A stretch of DNA of 64,000 nucleotides from Peptoanaerobacter stomatis. Lineage in GTDB: Bacteria > Bacillota > Clostridia > Peptostreptococcales > Filifactoraceae. The stretch is from positions 160,850 through 224,849 of the forward strand of contig NZ_JH815226.1 in assembly GCF_000238095.2 (NCBI RefSeq), read 5' to 3'. Of the stretch, positions 27,247-37,462 are shown piece by piece; the first letter of the stretch is position 1; each line of letters opens with the position of its first letter. Under the pieces are notes generated by a model, which was not told the DNA's origin, made no database searches, and was given only the letters and a program-made list of their open reading frames with translations. Both the position numbers and the translations under genes were made by a program.

Positions 27247-28591
27247 TTAATCTCTTTTCCAATTCAGTTTTCTTATCTTCGTATCCTTTTTTACCTAAAA
27301 GCGCAAACATATTTTTCTTATAATCTTCTACACCTTCTTGGTCAAAAGGATTTACATTATTTATATATCCGCTTATTCCACAAGCATATTCGAAGAAATA
27401 AATCATATATCCTAAATTAAATTCATCAAGTTTTTCTATATTTAAAATAAGATTAGGTACTCCTCCGTCTATATGAGCAAGTAAAGTAGCCTGCATAGCT
27501 TTTTTATTTACAAAATCAACCGTCTTTCCTTCAAGATAATTGAGTCCATCCAAATCCTGTTCTTCTTTTTTAAGCGTTATATCTTTTCTTGGAGAAGATA
27601 TGCTTATAACTGTTTCAAATATATTTCTGTTGCCGTCTTGTATAAATTGTCCCATTGAGTGTAAATCAGTAGAAAATACCACGCTTGCCGGGAATATACC
27701 TCTTTGATCTTTTCCTTCACTTTCACCGTATAGTTGTTTGAACCATTCGTTGAAATACATCATTTGAGGCTCATAGTTTACAAGAATTTCTACAACTTTC
27801 CCTTTTCTATAAAGTATATTTCTGTGAATTGCATACATAAGTGCATCATTTTTAAGCACATCATCTTTTTCAAACTCATCTTTCGCTTTTTTAGCACCTG
27901 ACATAAGTTCATCTATATTCATACCCGCTATCGCAATTGGAAGTAAACCTACTGCAGTAAGTACGGAATATCTTCCTCCTACATCATCAGGAACTACAAA
28001 AGTTTCATAACCTTCATCATCGGCAAAATTCTTCAACGCTCCTTTTTGTCTGTCAGTAGTCACGAATATTCTGTTTTTTGCCTCTTCTTTTGTATATTTT
28101 TTTAACAATACTTCTCTTATAATTCTAAAAGCTATCGCAGGTTCTGTAGTAGTACCTGATTTTGATATTACATTTATAGAAAATTCTTTATCTTGCAAAA
28201 ATTCTACAAGTTCGCTTAAATAAGTAGAAGATATGGAATTTCCAGCAAAAATTATCTTCGGAAACTTATTTTCAGTTTTTGACATAAAATTTGTAAAATT
28301 ATTTGAAAGTGCCTCTATGACAGCTCTTGCACCCAAATATGAACCACCTATACCTATAACTACAAGCACTTCGCTGTTAGACTGTATCTTATTTGCTGCC
28401 TTTTTTATCCTGTCAAACTCTTCTTTATCATAATTGCAAGGTAAATTTACCCAACCCAAAAAATCTTTACCTGCTCCATTGCCTTTTTTTAACATATCTT
28501 GTGCATTTTTTGCCGTTTCAATCATATTATCTATTTCATGTTTTTTTATAAATGTGCTGCATTTTGAGTAGTTTAATGTCAAATTGCTCAT
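27239..28591 (-). CDS. pgi: Glucose-6-phosphate isomerase
   Basis: Interconverts glucose-6-P and fructose-6-P. The 450 residues match the Firmicutes form. Motifs are [74 protein letters not shown] and [24 protein letters not shown] lies about 8 nt before the ATG. Its promoter must lie in the 28592-28850 gap, where I see no clear -35/-10 pair. Confidence 0.96.
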   Translation of the reverse strand: MSNLTLNYSKCSTFIKKHEIDNMIETAKNAQDMLKKGNGAGKDFLGWVNLPCNYDKEEFDRIKKAANKIQSNSEVLVVIGIGGSYLGARAVIEALSNNFTNFMSKTENKFPKIIFAGNSISSTYLSELVEFLQDKEFSINVISKSGTTTEPAIAFRIIREVLLKKYTKEEAKNRIFVTTDRQKGALKNFADDEGYETFVVPDDVGGRYSVLTAVGLLPIAIAGMNIDELMSGAKKAKDEFEKDDVLKNDALMYAIHRNILYRKGKVVEILVNYEPQMMYFNEWFKQLYGESEGKDQRGIFPASVVFSTDLHSMGQFIQDGNRNIFETVISISSPRKDITLKKEEQDLDGLNYLEGKTVDFVNKKAMQATLLAHIDGGVPNLILNIEKLDEFNLGYMIYFFEYACGISGYINNVNPFDQEGVEDYKKNMFALLGKKGYEDKKTELEKRLNE

Positions 28592-28850
28592 AAAAAATAC
28601 CCCCTGAATGAATAATTATAGTTAATTAAGTTTGTCTAATTTAATCTCAGACCTATGTTTAAAATTATATAAAAATTTTTAGATTAATACATGATAAAAA
28701 ATTAATTTTTTCCGAAATTAATATGATAACAAACCACAAAACACTTGATAAATTATATCATTGTTTTTTAATTTTGTAAATTACACTAAGTCTTCATTTT
28801 ATACCATATAAACTCCTAATATAAGTTATCTGTTATTGTATTGGAGAATT

Positions 28851-28907
28851 AAAATAAACCCTATATAGATTTCAGTAAAACACTATCTACTATATAGGGT
28901 TTATTTT
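28851..28907 (-). terminator. Terminator of the lipoprotein gene
   Basis: A perfect 18-bp stem: AAAATAAACCCTATATAG (28851-28868) with its complement at 28890-28907, and a 21-nt loop. It lies 26 nt after the lipoprotein stop, and the 3' arm ends GGGTTTATTTT on the minus strand. The remainder of the 28592-28932 gap holds nothing else I can name. Confidence 0.75.
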
Positions 28908-28932
28908 ATTTTCTTAAATTATTTCATAATTG

Positions 28933-29625
28933 TTAATTTAAAACCAATAATTTATCTACTTTTATTGAACCATCTTTTCCTTGTTCATTAGATGGCCAAA
29001 CAAGACATTTACTGTCTTTTTGTATGTTGTCGAATGTAGTTTCTTTTCCATCTTTCAAAGATATAGGAACAAGGTTGTTATCAACACTCCACTTAGCTCC
29101 CGGCTTATCTGAAAAGATTGTTTCGTTTTCTCCTTTTTCTACGCTGTCAACTTCTAAATAAGTTGGCAACACACCATCTTTTACATTAAGCAATATCACA
29201 TATGCTGTTGTTTGTGGCGGCATGCTTGCTGTAAATGCATTAGAAACCCAAGCGAAAACTTCAGTTCCTTTTGTTAATTGTGAGCGTTCCACCTTCATAC
29301 CTGTTTGTGCATCTACAACAGGTGTATTTTCATCTACATTCAGTACAATCTCTTGTGTGTCTTTTTCTGTGGCGCCTTTAACCTCTATACTGATTTGATT
29401 TCCTGAAGCATCATCAGACATTATTGTTCCCATTTGAGGTACTTGAGGAAGTTCCGGTAATGAATCTTGTGCATCTTCTTCACTATTTTCTTGCTTATTT
29501 TCAGTTTGGCTTGTTTCAGTTTTTTTGCCGGCATCATCACCCTTAGGTTTATCTTGCGAAGTGCAAGCAGCAAGAGAAAATGCCATAAGCCCGATTAACA
29601 TAAATCCTAATAATTTTCTTTTCAT
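28933..29625 (-). CDS. Putative lipoprotein with duplicated domain
   Basis: A 230-residue exported protein. The N-terminus MKRKLLGFMLIGLMAFSLAA followed by Cys21 is a lipoprotein signal with lipobox SLAAC. An acidic linker (about 25-60) follows. The rest has two related halves, TPVVDAQTG...LTKGTEVFAWVSN and VPISLKDG...IQKDSKCLVWPSN, each ending in a hydrophobic strand with VILLNV or KLLVLN. I do not recognise the family. GAGGT precedes the ATG; monocistronic with its own terminator. Confidence 0.8.
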   Translation of the reverse strand: MKRKLLGFMLIGLMAFSLAACTSQDKPKGDDAGKKTETSQTENKQENSEEDAQDSLPELPQVPQMGTIMSDDASGNQISIEVKGATEKDTQEIVLNVDENTPVVDAQTGMKVERSQLTKGTEVFAWVSNAFTASMPPQTTAYVILLNVKDGVLPTYLEVDSVEKGENETIFSDKPGAKWSVDNNLVPISLKDGKETTFDNIQKDSKCLVWPSNEQGKDGSIKVDKLLVLN

Positions 29626-29735
29626 AATTTTATACCTCGTTTTTATAAATTTTTTTCCATAAGAATAATTTTTACTTTATTCTCACGGGACATATATTTT
29701 AAGCAAATAAATTGCTTAATTTGATTTTTTATCTT

Positions 29736-29808
29736 ATACTAAACACTAATTAAAACTGTATTATAATTATATAGTCAAAAAATTATATTTTGTAATACTG
29801 TTTAGTAT
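29736..29808. repeat. Small inverted-repeat element (73 bp)
   Basis: Perfect 10-bp terminal repeats ATACTAAACA (29736-29745) and TGTTTAGTAT (29799-29808). The ends resemble those of the other dispersed repeats in the window. It is non-coding and lies between the lipoprotein gene and htrA. Confidence 0.5.
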
Positions 29809-29922
29809 TATATAAAAATAATAGATTATTTTTATTTATCTTCTTTAAAAAAATTCCAGAATTCTTTTTTATATCATATAATTAAACAAATATATTATTT
29901 TTTCTCTAAACTATATATGTAC

Positions 29923-29942
29923 GCTGCCATATTAATGGCAGC
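29923..29942 (-). other. Stem-loop just after htrA
   Basis: GCTGCCAT (29923-29930) pairs with ATGGCAGC (29935-29942) around a 4-nt loop, 8 nt past the htrA stop. No T-run follows on the minus strand, so termination here is uncertain. Confidence 0.5.
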
Positions 29943-29950
29943 TTAGCTTT

Positions 29951-31162
29951 CTAATTACCAAATAGTGAATTTAATGGAGATGATTGTTTCTTTTGAGTAT
30001 TTACTATCTCATCTTCAGTCATCAAAGTGGTCTTCAATACTATTTCTTTGTTATCTCTTTCTATTGTTATGGTTACAGGTTCGTTCAGGTCTTGACCATA
30101 CTTATATAAACTTGCTTGCAAATCTGACATATTTTTTATTGTGTCATCGTTTAGTTTTATAATTATATCTCCTTTTTTGAGACCTGCTTTTTGAGCCGGT
30201 GAATTCTCATATATGCTGTGAACATATACTCCGTCTTTTGTTTGTGTTTCCAATTTTGCTGAATTTTTTATCTGACTGAGCGTAATCGCTTTTACTCCTA
30301 AAATAGGTTTATCCTTTATTTCTCCGTTTTCTTTTATTATATCAACGAATACTTTTGCAGTATTTATAGGAATTGAAAATCCAAGACCTTCTCCGCCTGT
30401 TGCCTTAATTGTGTTTATTCCGATTACTTCACCATTTGCATTTAATAGCGGTCCACCACTGTTCCCTTGATTAATTGATGCATCTGTTTGTAATAAATTA
30501 CTCATAGATGTAGAGTCGCTTACGCTAACTGTTCTGTCTATTCCGCTTATTATTCCTTGAGTCATTGTTCTTTCAAATTGCAAACCTAATGGATTACCTA
30601 TTGCTATTGCTATATCTCCAACTTCTACTTTATCACTATTTCCAAGTTTTGCTACTGGATAATTTTCGCCTTCCACCTTTATTATTGCAAGATCCAAACT
30701 TGTATCATACCATTTTACTTCAGCTTCTTTTGTTGTGCCATCATTAAACAACACATTGACTTTTTCAGCTTGACCGTCTTCTACAACATGTGAATTGGTC
30801 AATATATATCCTGATGAATCAACGATAACCCCTGTTCCAAGACCTTCTCTAACCCTTGAAGTCGCACCGTTGCCAAAATAAAAATCAAAATATGAATCTT
30901 GTGATGAATCATCTAAAAATACTGTTGTTATACCAACTACTGATGGCATAGCCGATTTTGCCACATTTTTATATAAATTTGTAAAATCATATTTACTTAT
31001 ATCCGCATTTGTTTTTTCTACTGCTATTTCATTAATTGCATTATTGCTTGTATTGGTGGTCATAACTCTATTTGCCTGTGGTACAATCGCCACAAATGTT
31101 ACAACACATCCGATTACTACTCCTAAAAGTCCCGAAAAAAAGTTGCCCAATCTATTTCTCAT
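29951..31162 (-). CDS. htrA: HtrA/DegP-type serine protease with PDZ domain
   Basis: Membrane-anchored, surface-facing quality-control protease, about 403 residues. One N-terminal membrane segment (FFSGLLGVVIGCVVTFVAIV) is followed by a trypsin-like domain with catalytic His in ILTNSHVVEDG, Asp in SLDLAIIKV and Ser in NQGNSGGPLLNANG. A C-terminal PDZ domain begins at about 290 (GVYVHSIYENSPAQKAGLKK). The ATG at 31162 lies 8 nt after GGAGG; a TTG at 31177 is part of that ribosome site. It follows walJ, as in the yycJ-yycK pair of Bacilli. Confidence 0.94.
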   Translation of the reverse strand: MRNRLGNFFSGLLGVVIGCVVTFVAIVPQANRVMTTNTSNNAINEIAVEKTNADISKYDFTNLYKNVAKSAMPSVVGITTVFLDDSSQDSYFDFYFGNGATSRVREGLGTGVIVDSSGYILTNSHVVEDGQAEKVNVLFNDGTTKEAEVKWYDTSLDLAIIKVEGENYPVAKLGNSDKVEVGDIAIAIGNPLGLQFERTMTQGIISGIDRTVSVSDSTSMSNLLQTDASINQGNSGGPLLNANGEVIGINTIKATGGEGLGFSIPINTAKVFVDIIKENGEIKDKPILGVKAITLSQIKNSAKLETQTKDGVYVHSIYENSPAQKAGLKKGDIIIKLNDDTIKNMSDLQASLYKYGQDLNEPVTITIERDNKEIVLKTTLMTEDEIVNTQKKQSSPLNSLFGN

Positions 31163-31256
31163 TGCTGTTACCTCCAAACTTTTTAATTTTTTCTATCTTG
31201 TAAAGTCTTATTTCAAGTGCTGAGTTTTACGCTTAACACTATCATATAAAGAGCAT

Positions 31257-32045
31257 CTATACTGTCACTTTCTCTGATGTAGTAAACTGTTCAAGCACTG
31301 AAAGTTCTACATCACACCCCACTTTAATACCATGCTCGGATAATATTGAAAGTACACTTTGATAAGCCAATATAGGAATGTTGTTTTGTCTTGACAAGTG
31401 AGCAAGCATTATTTTATAAGCTTTTTCTTTTACCAAAGATGCTGCACATTCGCCGGCACTATCATTTGACAAATGCCCAAAATTAGATTTTACCCTTCTT
31501 TTTAATTCATAAGTGTACGGACCTGCATCAAGCATATTTATATCATGATTTGCCTCTAAAATTATTACCTCACATTCTTTAATAAAATTCATCAGCTGTT
31601 TTGTTACTATACCAAGATCTGTAACTATTGACAAAGCTTTTTTTCCATCTGTTATTTTATAAGCTACAGGATCTGCAGCATCGTGATTTATAGGAATTGA
31701 CGATATCTTTAAATCACCTATGAAAACATCATCCATATTTTTTATAATTTTTATGTTATGCTCTTTGATATTACCTATTTTATGCATCATGCTTTCCCAT
31801 GTTCCTTGTGTGGAATATATAGGTATATCAAATTTTCTTGATATTATGCCCGCTCCTTTTATGTGATCCGTATGTTCATGCGTTATGAACACAGCCTTTA
31901 TATCATTAAGCTCAATATCGTGCCTTGCCAACGAATCTATTATACTTTTTCCACTAAGACCTGCATCTATTAAAATTTTTGTATTTTTTTCCTGTAAGAA
32001 ATGGCAGTTTCCACTACTTCCGGATGCTACTGATATATATTGCAT
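31257..32045 (-). CDS. walJ: MBL-fold metallohydrolase (YycJ/WalJ family)
   Basis: Cytosolic metallo-beta-lactamase-fold nuclease-like protein, about 262 residues. SVASGSSGNC starts the family, FITHEHTDHIKGA carries the HxHxDH metal motif, and NHDAADPVAY and LEANHDINML follow. In Bacilli it sits in the walRK operon and affects DNA repair or cell-wall signalling, but no walRK is visible here. The ATG at 32045 is preceded by AGAGGA; the upstream in-frame 12 residues are probably not translated. Confidence 0.88.
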   Translation of the reverse strand: MQYISVASGSSGNCHFLQEKNTKILIDAGLSGKSIIDSLARHDIELNDIKAVFITHEHTDHIKGAGIISRKFDIPIYSTQGTWESMMHKIGNIKEHNIKIIKNMDDVFIGDLKISSIPINHDAADPVAYKITDGKKALSIVTDLGIVTKQLMNFIKECEVIILEANHDINMLDAGPYTYELKRRVKSNFGHLSNDSAGECAASLVKEKAYKIMLAHLSRQNNIPILAYQSVLSILSEHGIKVGCDVELSVLEQFTTSEKVTV

Positions 32046-32295
32046 ATCTATCCTCTCATATATGATTTTTAATTCTAACATCTAAGACTTAAATTAATCT
32101 AAATACTTTATATTTTTTTAATTTATATTATATTAATACCAAAAATATAGCATATGCCTATATTTTATTGATATATATTTTTTGATTTTTATATTATTTT
32201 AAACAAAAAATATATATTTGCTTTATATCATTTAAGATTATTTTAAAAAATATAAAGCCTTTAATTGACTACAGTTCTTATTATACCACAAAAAA

Positions 32296-32314
32296 AACAC
32301 TAAAAAATAGTGTT
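32296..32314 (-). terminator. Terminator of the GGDEF gene
   Basis: AACACTA/TAGTGTT with a 5-nt loop is followed on the minus strand by eight T. It lies 43 nt past the stop of the gene at 32357. Confidence 0.8.
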
Positions 32315-32356
32315 CTTTAAAAAATGAAGCTAAAAAATTTATCCTATAAATATTTT

Positions 32357-33517
32357 TTAATCTATTTTCATAGTTTTCTCGTCATAAATCAAAATCATAT
32401 CTTTGCCGGATTGTTTAGCATAACGTAAAGCGACATCCGCCTCTGCCAATATATTGGTTGGTGCTTTATTTATATCAGATACTGTTATTCCTATGCTTAA
32501 ACTCACCTGTTTTCCGAACTCATCTTTACATTCTCTTTTAAATCTTTCTTTTATTTGATTAAGTTCTCTTATTGCTTTGTCGATATTTTCATTTATTCCT
32601 AAAACAAATTCTTCTCCTCCATATCTTATAGGAACAAAATTGTTGCTCTCATATCTTTTCAAGATATTCCCGAATATATTCAATATCCTGTCTCCAGCTG
32701 TATGGCTAAACTCATTGTTAACATTGCTCAGATTATCAATATCACATATAGCTATACAAAACTCATTTCCAAACAAACCTTCTTTTGCATCTTCAAAAAA
32801 TTCTCTAAGCATTATTTTTGTATATACGCCTGTCAATCTGTCAACATTAATACTATTTTTCAGGGTTTGTATATCAATCATTGTAGATATCAGTTTTTCC
32901 TGCTTTTTTCTAATATATACCATTATCAATACAGCTAATATAAAAAATATTATAATCATTGTTTCTATCAGTAAAATATCTACAGAAAAAGCGAAATTTA
33001 CAACTAAATCAGAATCATATTTAATCAAAAATGCACTTATCATTATACAAAATATAGATAATATTGTAATAATAGCCGCCATACCTATACTTCCATATAT
33101 TACTGATAATAAAATAGGCACTGTGAATATAAAATACACTGCCGAAAAATACTGATGTACAACTGCTACTACAAATATTTGAATTACAAAAGAAATATTT
33201 ACTACTATGTTTTTAATATTTTCAAATTTTTTATCATTCGTACTATATCTATTGACAAGATACGCAATAAAATATAGAGACAAGTTAATAGATGTTGGAA
33301 CCAATAAATATCTAATCAGATAAGTAGACGAGCTAATAGTCATATATTTTTTATATCCTATAATAAGTATTATCAGCTCCATTAAAAAAGTTACAAATAT
33401 GATTAATAATTCTATCTTTAAATGTATTTTTCTCCATTTTTGGTTTAATGGAATAGTTCCTTTTTCTATCAAACTTTTCTTAAACTCATCTTTATTAAAA
33501 TAATTTATACTATACAT
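32357..33517 (-). CDS. Membrane-bound GGDEF diguanylate cyclase
   Basis: Probably makes cyclic di-GMP. Of 386 residues, about 30-200 hold five to six membrane segments, with no recognisable sensor family, and about 220-380 hold a GGDEF domain. DRLTGVYTKIML, ICDIDNLSNVNNEFSHTAGDRIL and RYGGEEFVLGI show the active site (GGEEF). The position of the inhibitory RxxD I-site holds SNNF, so product inhibition is probably absent. The Shine-Dalgarno sequence is weak. No PDE or effector lies nearby. Confidence 0.9.
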   Translation of the reverse strand: MYSINYFNKDEFKKSLIEKGTIPLNQKWRKIHLKIELLIIFVTFLMELIILIIGYKKYMTISSSTYLIRYLLVPTSINLSLYFIAYLVNRYSTNDKKFENIKNIVVNISFVIQIFVVAVVHQYFSAVYFIFTVPILLSVIYGSIGMAAIITILSIFCIMISAFLIKYDSDLVVNFAFSVDILLIETMIIIFFILAVLIMVYIRKKQEKLISTMIDIQTLKNSINVDRLTGVYTKIMLREFFEDAKEGLFGNEFCIAICDIDNLSNVNNEFSHTAGDRILNIFGNILKRYESNNFVPIRYGGEEFVLGINENIDKAIRELNQIKERFKRECKDEFGKQVSLSIGITVSDINKAPTNILAEADVALRYAKQSGKDMILIYDEKTMKID

Positions 33518-34059
33518 AATATAATCAACTCAATTTCTTTCAAAATTTATACTAAACTATAGCTTACATTATATCATAAAAAAGATGAAATAATTCAAAT
33601 TTTAACTATTTTTATACTATTATCTAATTAAATATAGATATTCTTTAATATATTTTTACAAACAAGATTGCTAAAACTTTTATAAATATCTACTTTTCAT
33701 GTATTTATAAAAGTGAATATAGCAAAATATATTTTAACATACTTTAATTTAAATAGTATTTATACTAAAAACCAAGAACAATATGGATTATCTCTACTGT
33801 TTAATTGGTTATTATACTGATATTCCATTAAATAGATACTACTACTCAACGCCTTAAAGATATACTTTTAACTATATTTTTTAAAGTGTATTATATCTTA
33901 TTTTCTTCTTTTTTATGTAGTTATTTTATAGAAGTTTAGTATTAGTATTAATGTGAATATAAAATAATTTTCAATGCAATATAAAAAAGTATATTTATAT
34001 AAATTTCAAATTTTATAAAAATATACTTCTTTATATCTTTTTTATATATTTGAATGATT
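33518..34059. other. AT-rich gap with repeat-like ends
   Basis: A 542-nt gap with no credible ORF. It contains ATACTAAAC at 33549-33557 and at its far side the inverted GTTTAGTAT (33934-33942), plus the family B repeat. No livF terminator with a T-run was found. Confidence 0.5.
33812..33947. repeat. Dispersed repeat family B, copy 1
   Basis: About 135 bp similar to 51934-52072. Shared blocks are ATTCCA..AAATAGATAC, TATACTTTT, TATTTTCTTCTTTT and TTATAGAAGTTTAGTAT. By eye, roughly two thirds or more of the bases match. Non-coding. Confidence 0.55.
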
Positions 34060-34776
34060 TTATGCACCTAAATATGCTTTTCTTACTATATCATCATTCA
34101 ACAAATCTTTTGCATTTCCTTCTTTTATTATCTTACCTGTTTCCAATACATAGGCTCTATCTGCAATGCTAAGTGCCATTTTTGCATTTTGCTCTACCAA
34201 TAATATTGTAGTATTATTATTTTTATTGAGGTCTTTTATTATTTCAAATATTTCTTTCACAAGCAAAGGTGCTAACCCCATTGACGGTTCATCTAATATG
34301 AGTATCTCAGGTCTGCTCATTATAGCTCTGCCTATCGCAAGCATTTGTTGTTCTCCACCTGATAGAGTTCCTGCAAGCTGTTTTTGTCTTTCTTCAAGCC
34401 TTGGAAATCTCTCATATATTTGTGCTATTTCCCTCTTTTTACTCTCCATGCTATCTTTTATACTGTAACTGCCTAACATAAGATTGTCGTATACCGTTAA
34501 ATGCGAAAATATTCTTCTACCTTCCGGTACTTGTGCTATACCCTCTTTAAGTATTATATGTGCCTTCATTTTGGTTATATCTTTATCATGGTAAATTATT
34601 TGTCCGCTTTTTGCTCTTATTATTCCTGATATGGTTTGAAGCGTTGTAGTCTTACCTGCACCGTTTGCACCTATCAGTGATACTATTTCTCCTTTTTCTA
34701 CTATCAGGGATATATCTTTTATTGCGTGTATGTTTCCATAATATACATTCAAATCTTTTATCTCTAACAATGACAT
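34060..34776 (-). CDS. livF: Branched-chain amino acid ABC transporter, ATPase LivF
   Basis: Cytosolic ATP-binding subunit, 238 residues. Motifs are SLIGANGAGKTTTLQ (Walker A), LSGGEQQMLAIGRA (signature), ILILDEPSMGLAP (Walker B) and the switch His in VEQNAKMAL context. The start MSLLEIKDLNVYYGNIHAIK is typical of LivF. AGGAGG lies before the ATG, 12 nt after livG. Last gene of the liv operon. Confidence 0.95.
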   Translation of the reverse strand: MSLLEIKDLNVYYGNIHAIKDISLIVEKGEIVSLIGANGAGKTTTLQTISGIIRAKSGQIIYHDKDITKMKAHIILKEGIAQVPEGRRIFSHLTVYDNLMLGSYSIKDSMESKKREIAQIYERFPRLEERQKQLAGTLSGGEQQMLAIGRAIMSRPEILILDEPSMGLAPLLVKEIFEIIKDLNKNNNTTILLVEQNAKMALSIADRAYVLETGKIIKEGNAKDLLNDDIVRKAYLGA

Positions 34777-34788
34777 AAGTTTTTCCTC

Positions 34789-35556
34789 CTAATCCCCTAA
34801 GTATGCACTTATTACTCTTTCATCTTTTATTACTTCTTGCGGATTACCTGATGCCAACATTCTTCCATAATCCAAAACATTCAATTTTTCACATATTCCA
34901 AGCACAAGGTTCATATCATGTTCGATCAATAATATAGATATTTTAAATTTATCTTTTAATATACCTATTGTTTCCATAAGTTCTGCCGTTTCCGTATCAT
35001 TCATACCGGCCGCAGGTTCATCCAGCAACAACAATTGTGGAGATGTAGCCATAGCTCTTGCTATTTCCAATTTTCTTTGTTTACCATATGGAAGGTTATC
35101 CGCTTTTTCATCTTTATATTCATCTAATGAAAATATTTTTAAAATATCCATTACTTTATTATATATTTTTCTTTCTTCTTTAAAAAATCCTTTCGTTCTA
35201 AAAATGGATGAAGGAATTGATGTTTTCATATCTTTATTAAAGGCTACAGCAACATTTTCGGCAACTGTAAGTGCTTTAAAAAGCCTTATATTTTGGAATG
35301 TTCTTGCTATACCCATAGACACTATTTGATGAACTTTTTTTCCGTTCAGCAAAGTTCCGTTTAATTTTATTTCGCCTTCTGTAGGTTCATAAACTCCTGT
35401 AAGTAAATTAAATACAGTTGTTTTTCCCGCTCCATTAGGTCCTATAAGTCCAACTATTTCATTTTGATATATTTCCAAATTAAATTCTGAAACTGCTTTC
35501 AAACCACCAAATGTTATTCCTATATCTTTTGCTGATAATATAAGATTATTACTCAT
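34789..35556 (-). CDS. livG: Branched-chain amino acid ABC transporter, ATPase LivG
   Basis: Second ATP-binding subunit, about 255 residues. GLIGPNGAGKTTVFNLLTG is Walker A, LPYGKQRKLEIARAMA is the LivG-type signature, LLLLDEPAAGMND is Walker B, and LLIEHDM holds the switch His. I prefer the ATG at 35556 to a GTG at 35565, since GGTGGGG lies just before it. The start overlaps the livM stop by 8 nt, so they are coupled. Confidence 0.95.
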   Translation of the reverse strand: MSNNLILSAKDIGITFGGLKAVSEFNLEIYQNEIVGLIGPNGAGKTTVFNLLTGVYEPTEGEIKLNGTLLNGKKVHQIVSMGIARTFQNIRLFKALTVAENVAVAFNKDMKTSIPSSIFRTKGFFKEERKIYNKVMDILKIFSLDEYKDEKADNLPYGKQRKLEIARAMATSPQLLLLDEPAAGMNDTETAELMETIGILKDKFKISILLIEHDMNLVLGICEKLNVLDYGRMLASGNPQEVIKDERVISAYLGD

Positions 35557-36535
35557 TTGCCCCACCGCCTTTTTTCAATTTTGCATTGGGCAATGCTCTA
35601 TCAATCAGATTAGTAAGAGAAAACTCTTTTGTTCCAAGCAAGCCATATGGTCTAAATATCATCATCAATATCAATATTATAGAATAAATAAACATTCTAT
35701 AATCATTAAATCCTCTAAGAAGCTCAGGTAAAACTGTAAGCACTATTGCTCCTATTGCAGAACCGGTAAAACTTCCAAGTCCTCCAAGCACAACAATAAC
35801 CAATATATCTATAGATTTATTGAAATCAAAATTTTTTGCTCCCAATATTCCTATATAATGTGCATACATACCTCCTGCAAGTCCTGCAAAAAAAGCAGAA
35901 TATACAAAGGCAAGTGTCTTATAAAACGTAGGATTTATACCTGATGCTTCAGATGCTATCTCATCTTCTCTTATTGACAGTATAGCTCTTCCGTGTCTTG
36001 ATTTCATAAATGTATACATCATAAATACACATAAAACCATAATAATATATATTACTGAAAAGTTTTTATACAGTTTTATTCCTGTAAGTCCTTTTGCTCC
36101 GCCTGTAAACTTAAAAAACTCAATCAAAACTCTTATTATCTCACAAAATGCAAGAGTAAGAATTGCCAAGTAATCTCCTTTAAGCCTAAGTGCAGGTATA
36201 CCTATGCCCAATCCTATTATAGCAGCAACCAATCCGCCTAATATAAGCGCTACTATATATCCTGCAAATCCCGGAATTAAACCTGATTTAGTGAACAATC
36301 CTGCTGTATATGCACCTATTGACATAAAACCTGCGTGTCCAAGTGCCATTTGTCCAAGACAACCTGCAGTTATGTTAAGACTTATTGCAAGAACCATATT
36401 TATACATACCAAAATTATTATACCACTTAAATAATTGGTTATTACTCCTATTTGCATAAGAAAATTGATTAACAGGAAGACAGCAGTTACACCGAAAATA
36501 TTTATTATGAAATTTTTCTTTTTAAATGTATTCAT
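35549..36535 (-). CDS. livM: Branched-chain amino acid ABC transporter, permease LivM
   Basis: Membrane subunit of 328 residues with eight or more hydrophobic segments. GQMALGHAGFMSIGAYTAGL, LRLKGDYLAILTLAFCEIIR and VVLGGLGSFTGSAIGA are LivM family motifs. GGAGGAG lies before the ATG. It pairs with LivH to form the channel. Confidence 0.95.
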   Translation of the reverse strand: MNTFKKKNFIINIFGVTAVFLLINFLMQIGVITNYLSGIIILVCINMVLAISLNITAGCLGQMALGHAGFMSIGAYTAGLFTKSGLIPGFAGYIVALILGGLVAAIIGLGIGIPALRLKGDYLAILTLAFCEIIRVLIEFFKFTGGAKGLTGIKLYKNFSVIYIIMVLCVFMMYTFMKSRHGRAILSIREDEIASEASGINPTFYKTLAFVYSAFFAGLAGGMYAHYIGILGAKNFDFNKSIDILVIVVLGGLGSFTGSAIGAIVLTVLPELLRGFNDYRMFIYSIILILMMIFRPYGLLGTKEFSLTNLIDRALPNAKLKKGGGANE

Positions 36536-36544
36536 ATGCTCCTC

Positions 36545-37429
36545 CTATACTTTTTCTTTTTTATTTATTCCAAAAATTCCTGCCGGCTTAAACAACAACA
36601 CTACTACCAATATACCGAATACAACTGCATCTGCTAATTGTGTAGATATATATGCTTTTGTAAGCGCCTCGACTATACCTATTATAAATCCGCCTATCAT
36701 TGCGCCAGGAATTATGCCTATTCCTCCAAGTACAGCTGCAACGAATGCTTTCAAGCCAAGCATAGAACCCATTGTAGGCGTTATCTGAGGATATGAAGAT
36801 ACATATAATATAGATGCTACCGCTGCAAGAGATGACCCTATCGCAAATGTCATAGATATTATATTATCGACATTTATTCCAACCAACTGTGCAGCAGAAA
36901 AATCTTCTGACACCGCAACCATACCTTTACCTGCCTTAGTTTTAGTTATAAATAATTGTAATGATACCATTAATACTATTGATACAAGTATAGTTATTAT
37001 AGTTGATATATTTATATTCAACTCTCCTATTTGAATGGGAGTTGTAGAAAATACAGTTTCAAATGCTCTCGGATTTGGAGAAAATATAAGCATAAATGCG
37101 TTTTGTAACAACAATGAAACACCTATTGCAGTTATAAGCGAAGATATTCTTGCCGAATTTCTCATAGGTCTATAAGCTATTTTTTCTATTAAAATGCCTG
37201 TAACAGCACAAAATGCTATTGCCGGTACAACTGCAAGCCAAACCGGAAGTCCCATAGATGATAATATAGGTAACGATATGAAAGCAATGTATGCTCCGAC
37301 CATTATTATATCTCCATGTGCAAAATTTATAAGTTTAACTATACCATAAACCATTGTATAGCCAAGCGATACGAGTGCATATATGCTTCCTATTTGTAAT
37401 CCGTTTATTAATTGTTTTATGAAATCCAC
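36545..37429 (-). CDS. livH: Branched-chain amino acid ABC transporter, permease LivH
   Basis: Membrane subunit of 294 residues. GLQIGSIYALVSLGYTMVYG, KLINFAHGDIIMVGAY, RPMRNSARISSLITAIG and AVLGGIGIIPGAMIGGF are LivH motifs. It starts with GTG, 7 nt after GGGGG. A terminator-like hairpin lies between it and livJ. Confidence 0.95.
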   Translation of the reverse strand: MDFIKQLINGLQIGSIYALVSLGYTMVYGIVKLINFAHGDIIMVGAYIAFISLPILSSMGLPVWLAVVPAIAFCAVTGILIEKIAYRPMRNSARISSLITAIGVSLLLQNAFMLIFSPNPRAFETVFSTTPIQIGELNINISTIITILVSIVLMVSLQLFITKTKAGKGMVAVSEDFSAAQLVGINVDNIISMTFAIGSSLAAVASILYVSSYPQITPTMGSMLGLKAFVAAVLGGIGIIPGAMIGGFIIGIVEALTKAYISTQLADAVVFGILVVVLLFKPAGIFGINKKEKV

Positions 37430-37462
37430 TGATTATCCCCCTTTCTTACTATTATAAATTAA

